Positions 52,247 to 60,549 of a stretch of 64,000 nt of DNA are shown piece by piece. Within the stretch, counting starts at the first letter, position 1; each line of letters starts with the position of its first letter. Below the pieces are notes generated by a model. The model had not been told where the DNA came from. It saw only the letters and a list, made by a program, of their open reading frames with translations, and did no database searches. Origin of the DNA: Arthrobacter sp. SLBN-112. Its GTDB lineage: Bacteria > Actinomycetota > Actinomycetes > Actinomycetales > Micrococcaceae. The position numbers and the translations under genes are program-made. The stretch lies in contig NZ_JAUSXY010000001.1 of NCBI RefSeq assembly GCF_030944625.1, forward strand, positions 620,001 through 684,000, read 5' to 3'.

Positions 52247-52424
52247 TGTCTGGCCGGTCCTGCAGCCTGGGCTCACACGCATGCAGGAGTCCGGCGTTTC
52301 GGAGGACTCAACCAATCGAGAGATTCGGGAACTTTGGCTTACTCTTCCGTCTGCAGCGGGATTCCGAACCTGGAAGGTCTCAGACTCCGGCAATCCATGA
52401 AGTCAAGCGCAAGGGAAGGTCATC

Positions 52425-53414
52425 ATGACGCGTTCAAAAAGTGTCGTCTTCCTGGTGTTTGACGGCGTGAAATTGCTGGACATCTCCGGACCTGCGGAAG
52501 TTTTCGCCGAGGCCAACAAATTCGGCGGCAACTATTCTCTGCGCTTCGTTTCCATATGCGGAAAGCCCGTCCTGACCTCAATCGGAACCAGGCTCGAAGT
52601 GGACGGCGCACTCAGGCTGAGAACAGACATCGATACCATTATTGTTCCCGGAAGCGATGACCTCGTCGTCAAGCCCATACCTGCCGCTTTGGTAGCAGCA
52701 GTTCAAGAGCTTCACCCTATCGCCCGGCGTTTGGTATCCATCTGCACTGGGGCATTTGTTCTCGCTTCTGCTGGCGTCCTCTCCGGTCGCAACGCAACCA
52801 CTCACTGGCGGCATGTCTCAGTCTTTTCGCGCTCCCACCCGGACATCCATGTTGAACCCGACGCGTTGTTTGTCGAAGACAAGGGGGTATTCACTTCAGC
52901 CGGAGTTTCAGCGGGTATTGATCTTGCACTGGCACTTGTCGAGCAAGACCATGGAGCCCCCGTCGCCCGGGAGGTGGCCAGGAACCTCGTGTTGTTCATG
53001 CAACGGCCAGGTGGTCAAACCCAGTTTTCAGCACCCCTTCAAATCAAGCCAGTCGGGAGCAGGCCGCTGCGGGACATCGTCGAGAGCGTGTCCGCCTATC
53101 CTGCCCTGAATCACAGCGTCGACTCTATGGGTTTACTGGTAGGACTAAGTGCCCGCCAGGTCTCGCGACTCTTCGCAGCAGAGCTGGACACGTCACCCGC
53201 GAGATTTGTAGAGCGCATTCGATTGGAGCATGCGAAGGCGCTCCTCGAAGCGGGATGTAGCGTATCAGCCGCCGCGCGCGCGTCCGGTTTCGGCAGCACA
53301 GAGTCCCTGCGGCGAAGCTTCATGAACCGACTCCACCTCTCACCGAGCGACTACCGTTCACGGTTTTCGACGACTTCACCGCCTTTAGTGCCCACTAAAA
53401 CCCGTACCAATTAG
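52425..53414 (+). CDS. GlxA-family AraC-type regulator with DJ-1/PfpI domain
   Basis: A 329-residue protein: N-terminal DJ-1/PfpI amidotransferase-like domain (residues 5-180, with SICTGAFVLASAGVLSGRNATTHW; Cys in the nucleophile-elbow position) and C-terminal AraC HTH pair (about 225-320, with LVGLSARQVSRLFAAELDTSPARFVERIRLEHAKALLE and AARASGFGSTESLRRSF). GlxA-type proteins are transcription activators in which the N-domain senses a small molecule. AAGGTCATC precedes ATG 52425. It may control the adjacent SDR and tautomerase genes (inference). Confidence 0.9.
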   Translation: MTRSKSVVFLVFDGVKLLDISGPAEVFAEANKFGGNYSLRFVSICGKPVLTSIGTRLEVDGALRLRTDIDTIIVPGSDDLVVKPIPAALVAAVQELHPIARRLVSICTGAFVLASAGVLSGRNATTHWRHVSVFSRSHPDIHVEPDALFVEDKGVFTSAGVSAGIDLALALVEQDHGAPVAREVARNLVLFMQRPGGQTQFSAPLQIKPVGSRPLRDIVESVSAYPALNHSVDSMGLLVGLSARQVSRLFAAELDTSPARFVERIRLEHAKALLEAGCSVSAAARASGFGSTESLRRSFMNRLHLSPSDYRSRFSTTSPPLVPTKTRTN

Positions 53415-53475
53415 TCAGACGCACACGTATGGCTGAGACCGCAGGTAGCACAACGACACATTCCTAGGAGAAAAC

Positions 53476-54213
53476 ATGAACACACCTACAGACCGAGTCG
53501 CACTTGTCCTGGGAGGTTCCGGAGGGATAGGACGATCCGTCGTTGAGCGGCTCATCGAAGATGGGTTCTCTGTGGTTATCCACTACGCGGGTAACAAGGA
53601 AGCCGCCGAACATCTGGTCGATTCCATAGCTGCAGGAGGGGGCAGCGCCATTAAAGTTAGCGGCGATGTGGCTGACATGGACGCGATGAGCGATGCGTTC
53701 CAATTAGCTGAGGACACCTTCGGCGGTATTGACGTCGTCGTGAACACGGCCGGAATCATGATTCTGGGAACAATCGCCGATTTGGATCTTGATGAGCTCG
53801 ACCGCATGCATCGAACCAACATCCGTGGGACTTTCGTCGTATCCCAGCAGGCAGCCCGACGTGTCCGTGCTGGCGGGGCAATTATCAACTTCTCTACAAC
53901 AGTGACCCGTGCGCAATTCCCAGGTTACGGAGCGTATGTCGCCAGCAAGGCTGCGGTCGAAGGCATAACGCTCACGCTCGCGCGCGAGCTGCGAGGCAGG
54001 GACATCACGGTCAATACCTTGGCCCCAGGCCCCACTGCAACCCCTCTGTTCCTTCGGGGAAAAGCTGACCAGCAGATTGATCAGCTTTCAAAGGCAGCTC
54101 CGTTGGAGCGTCTCGGGCGGCCGGATGACATCGCTGAAGCAGTGGCGTTCCTTGCCGGCCCTGGAAGGTGGATTAATGGGCAAACCATCTATGCCAACGG
54201 CGGTCTCGCCTAA
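53476..54213 (+). CDS. Short-chain dehydrogenase/reductase
   Basis: A 245-residue classical SDR with LVLGGSGGIGRSV (Gly-rich cofactor loop), VVNTAG, catalytic Ser in NFSTTV, Tyr-Lys in YGAYVASKAA, and LAPGPTATPLF. The unusual GGSGGIG lacks the common Thr of TGxxxGIG but retains all glycines. TAGGAG precedes ATG 53476. It reduces or oxidises a carbonyl substrate with NAD(P)H. It lies 61 bp after the GlxA-type regulator on the same strand, so co-transcription or activation is possible. Confidence 0.88.
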   Translation: MNTPTDRVALVLGGSGGIGRSVVERLIEDGFSVVIHYAGNKEAAEHLVDSIAAGGGSAIKVSGDVADMDAMSDAFQLAEDTFGGIDVVVNTAGIMILGTIADLDLDELDRMHRTNIRGTFVVSQQAARRVRAGGAIINFSTTVTRAQFPGYGAYVASKAAVEGITLTLARELRGRDITVNTLAPGPTATPLFLRGKADQQIDQLSKAAPLERLGRPDDIAEAVAFLAGPGRWINGQTIYANGGLA

Positions 54214-54560
54214 AGAGTCACGGGCATGCGCCCGGGGCCAGCACTTTTGAATCCTCGTGGCATCCAAGGTTCTCACTGAACAGATAGTCGGCCACGGCAG
54301 GGGTGGCGTGCTCGGCGCCCCTGCCTCACCTTGGCGCCTGCGGCGTTGATCCGGCTTGGTCGCGGCGGCGCCGCTAGGGCCTATCCCGACGAAGTAGTTC
54401 CAAAACGAGACGGGGCTCCGCCACCGAACGGCCCCGTTTCTACCGCACAGAGCCGGGTCCGGCATTTGTTATAAGGGAGGTGACGTTCGCCATCCAAAAG
54501 CACGTTCCCGGCCACACGGCGGGCGCTCCAGTGACGAAAACGTTGCCGCAAAGGACCATC
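54214..54560. other. About 350 bp without a gene between SDR and tautomerase
   Basis: No open frame here resembles a protein. The region precedes the large palindrome at 54561-54590 and should hold the tautomerase promoter; an SDR terminator was not clearly seen. Confidence 0.35.
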
Positions 54561-54590
54561 CTTGTTAGTATGTCTGGACAAACTAACAAG
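54561..54590. promoter_or_regulatory. 30-bp near-perfect palindrome immediately upstream of the tautomerase
   Basis: CTTGTTAGT (54561-54569) pairs exactly with ACTAACAAG (54582-54590), and inside them TGTC (54571-54574) pairs with GACA (54577-54580); only one pair and the central TG break the symmetry. It ends just before the ribosome site, so it spans the transcription start or leader. The shape (TTAGT-N-TGTC--GACA-N-ACTAA) is typical of a dimeric repressor site of the TetR or MarR type, yet no such gene is adjacent. Confidence 0.7.
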
Positions 54591-54598
54591 GAGGGCGT

Positions 54599-55003
54599 AT
54601 GCCGCTGGTACGAATCGACGTGAACGAAGGACGCACCCAAGAGGAGCTCCAGGGTCTCAGCCGGGGAATACACGACGCCATACTCGAAGAGTTCGACATT
54701 CCGGCGCGGGACTACTTCCATATCCTGACGGAACACCCGCAGGGTCAGATTTTCGCGCAGGACGCAGGGCTGGGGTTCGAGCGCACGACGGCGGTAGTGA
54801 TGATTCAGATCTTCACCCAGGGCGGCCGGTCTCGGGAGGCGAAGCAGCAACTGTTCGCTGCGGTGGCGGCAAAGCTTTCCGCTGTTGGAGTAGCCGGTGA
54901 GGATGTGTTTATCGGTTACGTGGAGAACAGTGCCGACGACTGGTCTTTCGGGTTTGGGAGAGCGCAGTATGTGACTGGAGAATTGGCGGTCCCAGAGAAA
55001 TAG
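54599..55003 (+). CDS. Tautomerase-superfamily protein, malonate-semialdehyde-decarboxylase-like
   Basis: A 134-residue tautomerase-superfamily protein starting MPLVRIDVNEGRTQEEL, so Pro2 becomes the catalytic N-terminal proline. It follows the MSAD pattern closely: Asp38 in PARD and the end VENSADDWSFGFGRAQYVTGEL. MSAD uses a pair of arginines (SRPR); here that stretch reads TQGGRS, so at least one is lost and decarboxylation is uncertain; a tautomerase or hydratase role is possible. A strong AAGGAGGG ribosome site overlaps the end of the upstream palindrome region. Neighbours are an SDR and a convergent LacI gene. Confidence 0.85.
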   Translation: MPLVRIDVNEGRTQEELQGLSRGIHDAILEEFDIPARDYFHILTEHPQGQIFAQDAGLGFERTTAVVMIQIFTQGGRSREAKQQLFAAVAAKLSAVGVAGEDVFIGYVENSADDWSFGFGRAQYVTGELAVPEK

Positions 55004-55277
55004 CCGCTCCTGGCGGTACCAACAAATGAGAGGGTAGGAACTTCTGAACGGTTTTTTGGCGCTTCAGCGGCTGCCATGTAACTCACCCCCGCATCTTCGA
55101 CGACTCAGGGCCGAGGGGTATTCTCACCACCCGGAGTTGCGGCTCGGCCCCTTCGGTCTTCCGAATGGCGCCCGCTAAAGCTCACTCCGAACTTTTAACC
55201 CACGACGTTGAGCGGCATCCAGTAACAGCAGAACTAGCCGCGCTTCACAGAGGAGTAGCTGTCGCTACAGGCCAGTC
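55004..55277. terminator. Convergent intergenic region with a hairpin
   Basis: Between the convergent tautomerase and LacI genes, GGGCCGAG (55108-55115) and CTCGGCCC (55143-55150) can pair with a 27-nt loop. This may be a weak terminator. No gene is seen. Confidence 0.35.
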
Positions 55278-56291
55278 CTACTCAGCGGGTCTCACTGAAG
55301 GCGTCGCTGTTGACGTTCTCACTATTAAAGTGGGCTGAAGGACGTGATCAGTCACACCAAGGTCAGTATCCTGCATCCTGGCAACCGCCCTGGCCACGGC
55401 AATGCGGGCAACGCCTTTCGTGTCCTGTTGAACACTGGTCAGCCCTACCGCTCTCAAGCGGGAGATGCGGCTGTCGTCATAGCCAACAACCGAAAGCGCA
55501 TCGGGAACTCGGACGCCTGCCCGGACCGCGGTGTATAGCAGGCCGAGAGCGCATCGATCGTTGTATGCAAAAACAGCTGTCGGCCGCTCCTTTGGTGCTA
55601 GCTGCAGTATCGATTCCATAGCCCGGGCGCCATCATCCTCACTCTCACCACCCGGCAGGACGACCGCAAGGTTCGACAGTCCCCTCGATCTCATGGTTTT
55701 CGTGTACCCGTGGAGTCTGTCCTGTGACCCCGCCTGACCCGCGCCGTCCACGTAAGCCACGCGCCGGTGGCCGCGATCCAATAGGTGTTCTGTCGCAAGT
55801 CGACCTCCTAGAACATCATCGACACGCACGGTGTCGATTGTTCCTGCAGGAAGCCGTCTATGAAGCATTATGGACGGAAGCTCCTGGTCAAAAGCTTTGA
55901 GCTGCCCATCGCTAGCTTGCACCCCCAGAAATAAGAGGGCGTCACACCGCTCCTGAATAAGGCTAGCAACTGCCGCGTCTATCATTCGGCCGCGTGTCAC
56001 AGCACTAATAGCCAATTCATAGTGTGTGCCGATCTCAGCGTAAAGAGCGTCGATCATGTCCGCGTGGAATGGATGCTCAAAGTTGACAACAACCCCGATT
56101 GTTCCTGCCTGCCTTTTCCGAAGTCGCTGGGCGCGGGAATCGGGCCTGTAACCAAGCCGCGCCGCCACTTCCACTACTCGCTGTCGGTTGGACGGGCTCG
56201 CCCCCGGCAAATCACGCATTACGAGCGAAACTAAGGATGTCGAAACTCCTGCCTCAGCGGCAACGTCGGCTATGGTCGGTCGGCGCGTCAT
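55278..56291 (-). CDS. LacI-family regulator, divergent from an epoxide-hydrolase-like gene
   Basis: A 337-residue LacI repressor with HTH TIADVAAEAGVSTSLVSLVMRDLPGAS (residues 6-32) and sensor domain ending VGYDDSRISRLRAVGLTSVQQDTKGVARIA. It diverges from the alpha/beta hydrolase gene, with two direct operator repeats in the shared upstream region. Codon usage is less biased than in the fructan and uridine regulators. It probably represses itself and the hydrolase gene; the inducer is unknown. Confidence 0.88.
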   Translation of the reverse strand: MTRRPTIADVAAEAGVSTSLVSLVMRDLPGASPSNRQRVVEVAARLGYRPDSRAQRLRKRQAGTIGVVVNFEHPFHADMIDALYAEIGTHYELAISAVTRGRMIDAAVASLIQERCDALLFLGVQASDGQLKAFDQELPSIMLHRRLPAGTIDTVRVDDVLGGRLATEHLLDRGHRRVAYVDGAGQAGSQDRLHGYTKTMRSRGLSNLAVVLPGGESEDDGARAMESILQLAPKERPTAVFAYNDRCALGLLYTAVRAGVRVPDALSVVGYDDSRISRLRAVGLTSVQQDTKGVARIAVARAVARMQDTDLGVTDHVLQPTLIVRTSTATPSVRPAE

Positions 56292-56411
56292 CGCTTCCGC
56301 CTTTCGAAGGATCGTGGTCTACCTCCCCTGCAAGCCTGGACGGGGCAATGGTTACTCTGTGACGCTGCCGAGGATGCCCGACATGAAGAAGGATCGTCAC
56401 TTTCCCTTGTC

Positions 56412-56470
56412 CCCTAGAACGTTACAGGCTACTCTCGACCCTAGAACGTTGCAGGTGCCAAAAATTTGGC
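56412..56470. promoter_or_regulatory. Two direct operator repeats and a small dyad
   Basis: CCCTAGAACGTTACAGG (56412-56428) and CCCTAGAACGTTGCAGG (56439-56455) differ at one base and are 27 bp apart, placing them on nearly the same face of the helix. Each has the AACGTT core of LacI-type operators. They are followed by the dyad GCCAAA-AA-TTTGGC (56457-56470). They lie between the divergent LacI and hydrolase genes. Confidence 0.7.
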
Positions 56471-56586
56471 GTTACTACAGAAAAAACGTTCGACACAGAT
56501 CTTCAGAGGATGCTGTTGAAGGCGAATCCTCGCTTGCCGACAGCACTCGCTTCGGTCCAAATCTTAATCGTCTCGGAGGTGTAGTA

Positions 56587-57564
56587 ATGCTTTCCCCATC
56601 CAAACCAAATTACGAAGTATTCGGTCCGCTTTCCATTCCTTATAAGGCGCCTGCCGGCAGCCCTTCGGCGACCATACCCGTGGACGTAGAGCACGGTCTG
56701 GTCCCGGTAGCAGAAGGAGTGCGGCTTCATTACACCGTGGCAGGCGAGGGAGAACCCGTACTTCTGATCCACGGATGGCCCCAGAGTTGGTACTCATGGC
56801 GCTTCATGATACCGATGTTCGTGACAGCCGGCCGGAAGGTTTACGCGGTAGATACCCGAGGACTTGGTGATAGTGATGCGCCTCCAGAAGGTTTCGACCT
56901 AGAAACGCTAGCCCGTGATCTGCATGTTCTGATCGCCCGCCTCGGTTTGGATCAAGGCAGTGGCGTTGACATCGTCAGCCATGACACCGGAAGTTGGATA
57001 GCGCATGCTCTCGCAGTCGCGTATCCAGAGGACGTACGTCGCCTAGTTCTTTCTGATGCCTTCATCCCAGGTGTTTCTCCCAACCCCCCGGCAGGCTACC
57101 CAGACATGGTCATGGTCCACAGGCAGTGGCATTTTTACTTCAACAGGGTTGAGGGCCTTCCGGAGGCAATGATCGAGGGGAAGGAACGAACATGGCTGTC
57201 CTGGTTTTTCGGTCCTGCTAAGCTGGCCCGCACCTGGACCATCGAGCCAACGGCATTTGAGGAATACCTGCGGGTGTTTTCCAAGCCCGGGGCGGTTCGG
57301 GCAGGTCTTGCCTATTACCGACATGTATTCAGCCCAGAGGGGAGATCAGCCAGCGCCCTCAGAAGCGGATGTATGATCGACGCCCCGACTCTAGCGCTCG
57401 GCGGCGAACTGGCCGACGCAGATAACCTGTATCAGACCATGAAGAGCGTGGCCCCAAGGCTCGCGGGACATGTTTTCCCCGGCATTGGACACCACCTGCC
57501 AGAGGAATGTCCGGAGCAAATGTTCGAACGGGTAGTGAGCTTCTGGAACGAGAACCTACAGTAA
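56587..57564 (+). CDS. Alpha/beta hydrolase, epoxide-hydrolase/dehalogenase-like
   Basis: A 325-residue alpha/beta hydrolase. VLLIHGWPQSWYSWR (oxyanion-hole HGWP), VDTRGLGDSD, the nucleophile elbow SHDTGSWIAH with Asp rather than Ser, and the C-terminal GIGHHLPEE (catalytic His) point to the epoxide hydrolase, haloalkane or fluoroacetate dehalogenase branch. ATG 56587 is chosen because GGAGG (56575-56579) is well placed; the longer frame upstream runs over operators. Divergence from a LacI gene suggests it is induced by a substrate-like compound. Confidence 0.85.
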   Translation: MLSPSKPNYEVFGPLSIPYKAPAGSPSATIPVDVEHGLVPVAEGVRLHYTVAGEGEPVLLIHGWPQSWYSWRFMIPMFVTAGRKVYAVDTRGLGDSDAPPEGFDLETLARDLHVLIARLGLDQGSGVDIVSHDTGSWIAHALAVAYPEDVRRLVLSDAFIPGVSPNPPAGYPDMVMVHRQWHFYFNRVEGLPEAMIEGKERTWLSWFFGPAKLARTWTIEPTAFEEYLRVFSKPGAVRAGLAYYRHVFSPEGRSASALRSGCMIDAPTLALGGELADADNLYQTMKSVAPRLAGHVFPGIGHHLPEECPEQMFERVVSFWNENLQ

Positions 57565-57799
57565 CCTACTGGTGAAAAGGCCCCCGTGGCCGACTCTTAT
57601 CTGCCAATAAGACCATCTCGCGCCTTCTTTGTCTTGCGAGAGTTCAACTGCTTCTCTAGTTGTGATTCTCGTCGCAAGCTTGGACTGCAGGTTGGGCGCT
57701 TCGCGAATCAAGTACTCACGGAGCGCAAACCTGCCATCTTGAAGCGTCATGCAACAACTCCCGGGTCACGAGAGTACCCCCTTACCGCCACTGTCGCCG

Positions 57800-58900
57800 C
57801 TGGGGAGCGTACAAGAAGAGCCCGGAAGTCATCGAACACCCGTGCGGCATCCCCACCCTGCTCAAGGGCGACTACTTGCGCTGGCCGCTCGGCGTCGTTG
57901 CAGGCATCACGCCGTTCAACTTCCCCGTGATGGTGCCGCTCTGGATGGCCCCGATGGCGATCGCCACCGGCAACGACTTCATCCTCAAGCCCTCCGAGCG
58001 GGATCCCTCCGCGTCGCTGCTGCTGGCCAAGCTGTGGAACGGAAGCCGGCCTGCCGGACGGTGTGTTCCAGGTCCTGCACGCGACAAGGAAACCGTGGAC
58101 GGGCTGCTGACCCACCGGGACGTGGACGGCATCTCCTTCGTCGGCTCCACCCCGATCGCACAGTACGTCCACGAAACCGCCACCAAGCACGGCAAGCGCG
58201 TCCAGGCGCTGGGCGGGGCGAAGAACCAGCCATCATCCTGCCCGACGCCGACCTGGACAACGCCGCCGCCGCCGTTGGCGACGCCGCGGACCTGCTGGTC
58301 AAGAAGGTCGAAGAGCGGGCACTGGCCGTGAAGGTCACCAACGGCACCGCCCCCGACGCCGCAATGGGCCCCGTCATCACCCCGGCCTCCAAGGATTTCA
58401 TCCTTAAGACGGTTACTGAAGCAGAGGCTGCTGGAGCCACGCTAGTAGTTGACGGCCGGGACCTGGTGGTTCCCGGCCATGAAGACGGCTTCTGGGTCGG
58501 CCCCACCATCATCGACCACGTGAAGGCCGAAATGGCTGCCTACACAGAGGAGATCTTCGGACCCGTCCTCGTTGTGGTCCGTGTCGAGACCCTGGAAGAG
58601 GGCATCAAGCTCATTAACGCCAACCCCTACGGCAACGGCACCGCCATCTTCACCTCTTCCGGCGCCGCAGCCCGCAAATTCCAGCGCTCCGTGGATGTCG
58701 GCATGATCGGTATCAACGTGCCCCTGCCGGTTCCGGTCGCCTATTACTCATTTGGCGGTTGGAAGGCGTCACTCTTCGGCGACAAGCACATCTACGGCCC
58801 CGAAGGTGTTTCCTTCTACACCCGCGGCAAGGTCGTCACTTCCCGCTGGCCCGAAACCCACCACGCCTCCGGCGCTTCCTACAAACTTCCCCTCCACTAG
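57800..58900 (+). pseudogene. iolA: Methylmalonate-semialdehyde dehydrogenase remnant
   Basis: A decayed iolA/mmsA. Recognisable pieces are [39 protein letters not shown], a frameshifted [46 protein letters not shown], then in another frame [13 protein letters not shown] and GPTIIDHVKAEM onward to the C-terminus. About 110 N-terminal residues are gone. Short internal deletions remove the segment between LLKGDY and RWPLG, and the block that should carry the catalytic cysteine (GERCMA) between NAAAAV and [10 protein letters not shown]. Several compensating frameshifts are present. It cannot be active. In inositol breakdown this enzyme makes acetyl-CoA from malonate semialdehyde. Confidence 0.88.
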
Positions 58901-58954
58901 CGCCCCGCGGAACAGGTTCAGATTCACACGGCGACTCCCCCTTAAGCCCGAGCT

Positions 58955-60106
58955 TCAAACCTGCTTGTGTTTGAGCCTGTCATAGATGGACATGTTTACA
59001 TCTGACACAACGCGTGCAAAATCGGCATACGGCTCGTCGAAAGGGCTCTTAATTCCCCAGCCCCTGACGGGGTTTTCCACGTAACCACACCAGTGCCATC
59101 CGACCAGCCACGGGTCGTCTAGCAGAGCGTTCAACGACTCCTCGTAATTAAGCGCGCGTGCTGACTGGTTAGCGAGCGAGTCCCAACGTGGCGCGTGCAG
59201 GACTGTTCCACAGCTGTTACCGGCGTCTGCGTTGATGATTGGTTTTCCGGTCAGGTCATGCCACCGGTGCAGGTCGTCCCGCATTTTTTTGTGTGCTGTC
59301 GGGTCCGCTCCCGGGAAGTACTGGATTGACAATACGTCCAGGAATGGGGCTGCGGCTGTCAAGACCACGTCGGGAATGCCCTTATTTCCGTTGTATCTGT
59401 CCCCAAGAATGAGGTGCGTGTCGTCGAAAGCCCTGACCGCGGATGTTGTCACCTCGTAGTATCGAGCTGCTATTTCAGCCAGTTCGCCCTCACTTACGTG
59501 GCGGCCATTCCGCGTGAAGTAGCGGTTGCTTGCATGGTGCATCCAGGCCGGGATGTCGACAAAAAAGTAGCCAATCAGGTTGGGGTCGTCTGCGTGATTA
59601 GCGACCACCGTTCTCGCCAAGTGGGCAGCGTAGTCTTCAAAGTCGCGGGAGAAGACGTCAGGGTAATGAGGGTTACCGTTCCAGTTTTCGAATTCGGCAA
59701 ACCTCAGCGTTTGAACGTATGGCATTCCGGCGCTGCGCAACTCGCTCGGAGTCCACCCTGCGCTGTGCTTGAGGTCGATCGGGTTAAGCCAGTCAGCGTC
59801 GATTTCATAGTCACCGGCAACCCACTGCTGCGTCCATCCCAAGGTGTTGAACCCGAATGTGCGCAGATCGTCCAGAACGGCGCCCCGCCAACGCTCGCGT
59901 GAGCCGTAGCGCGTATTCCAGAGTTGGATGTTATAGGGATGCTTAAGATCCGCTTCCTCGGCATGGTTGAGACCCAGGGAGAAGAAGGCGTTTCCTTCTG
60001 GGGTGAACAGCCACCATCGCTCTTGCTCAAACCCGACACCGAATCGTCCCGTGGCCGGTGTCGTCACTGACGTCAGACCACCAAAAGTATCAAGTGTTGC
60101 GTCCAT
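58955..60106 (-). CDS. Agarase-like glycoside hydrolase
   Basis: A 383-residue protein with the start GRFGVGFEQERWWLFTPEGNAFFSLGLNH, a pattern I associate with beta-agarase-like (GH50-related) TIM-barrel enzymes, followed by LIGYFFVDIPAW, LILGDRYNG, LDVLSIQYFPG and GKPIINADAG, which could hold catalytic acids at barrel strand ends. No signal peptide is seen, so it is probably cytoplasmic and acts on a small glycoside. AGAGAGG precedes ATG 60106. It follows a ribose-type ABC operon on the same strand after a 443-bp gap. Family assignment is tentative. Confidence 0.65.
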   Translation of the reverse strand: MDATLDTFGGLTSVTTPATGRFGVGFEQERWWLFTPEGNAFFSLGLNHAEEADLKHPYNIQLWNTRYGSRERWRGAVLDDLRTFGFNTLGWTQQWVAGDYEIDADWLNPIDLKHSAGWTPSELRSAGMPYVQTLRFAEFENWNGNPHYPDVFSRDFEDYAAHLARTVVANHADDPNLIGYFFVDIPAWMHHASNRYFTRNGRHVSEGELAEIAARYYEVTTSAVRAFDDTHLILGDRYNGNKGIPDVVLTAAAPFLDVLSIQYFPGADPTAHKKMRDDLHRWHDLTGKPIINADAGNSCGTVLHAPRWDSLANQSARALNYEESLNALLDDPWLVGWHWCGYVENPVRGWGIKSPFDEPYADFARVVSDVNMSIYDRLKHKQV

Positions 60107-60549
60107 TTGTGTACCTCTCTACGTGTGCAGGGATATGAATTTTCTGAGTCGTAACCATCGGCGGACTATTGCCTTGGAGGGGGCGACCAATTCGCGAATC
60201 AACATCGGACGCTCCGGAAGAATGTGGTTGGCAGCTGTATCCGGATCAACCCATGTAGTACTGCGAAACGAGGTCCCGCCTGCCGTCGCGCCGCTGGCTC
60301 AAACGGCCACATAATGCCTACTGGCATTGAGGACATCGCGGGAGGAGTTCAACGCTCGGCGAAATACTGCGGTGCCCTACCAGCAGACTCTCTCTGCAGT
60401 CTGATTTCGGTTGTGATGTCGCGCTGGGCCTCCGAGACCGTACGGGTAGCACCTGAAGGGCCCGTTGCCTGTACCCGTCATGGTGCTACCCGTAGGATTG
60501 TCGCAAACAGCCGACGTCAGGGCCGGCTCGGACCTCGTCGAGCCGTGGG
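60107..60549. promoter_or_regulatory. 443-bp region upstream of the agarase-like gene
   Basis: No gene was seen. It contains a perfect 13-bp inverted repeat, TACGGGTAGCACC (60441-60453) and GGTGCTACCCGTA (60482-60494), with a third copy of the core, GTACCCGT, in the loop near 60471. This could be an operator cluster or a terminator for the upstream ABC operon, whose last stop is at 60550. Confidence 0.5.

Noticed and set aside
56188..56586. N-terminal extension of the epoxide-hydrolase-like gene
   Set aside because: It runs over the start of the divergent LacI gene and the operator repeats; GGAGG before ATG 56587 decides the start.
57556..57750. A 64-codon minus-strand frame after the hydrolase
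   Set aside because: It overlaps the hydrolase stop, has only a weak ribosome site and resembles no family; it may be decayed sequence.
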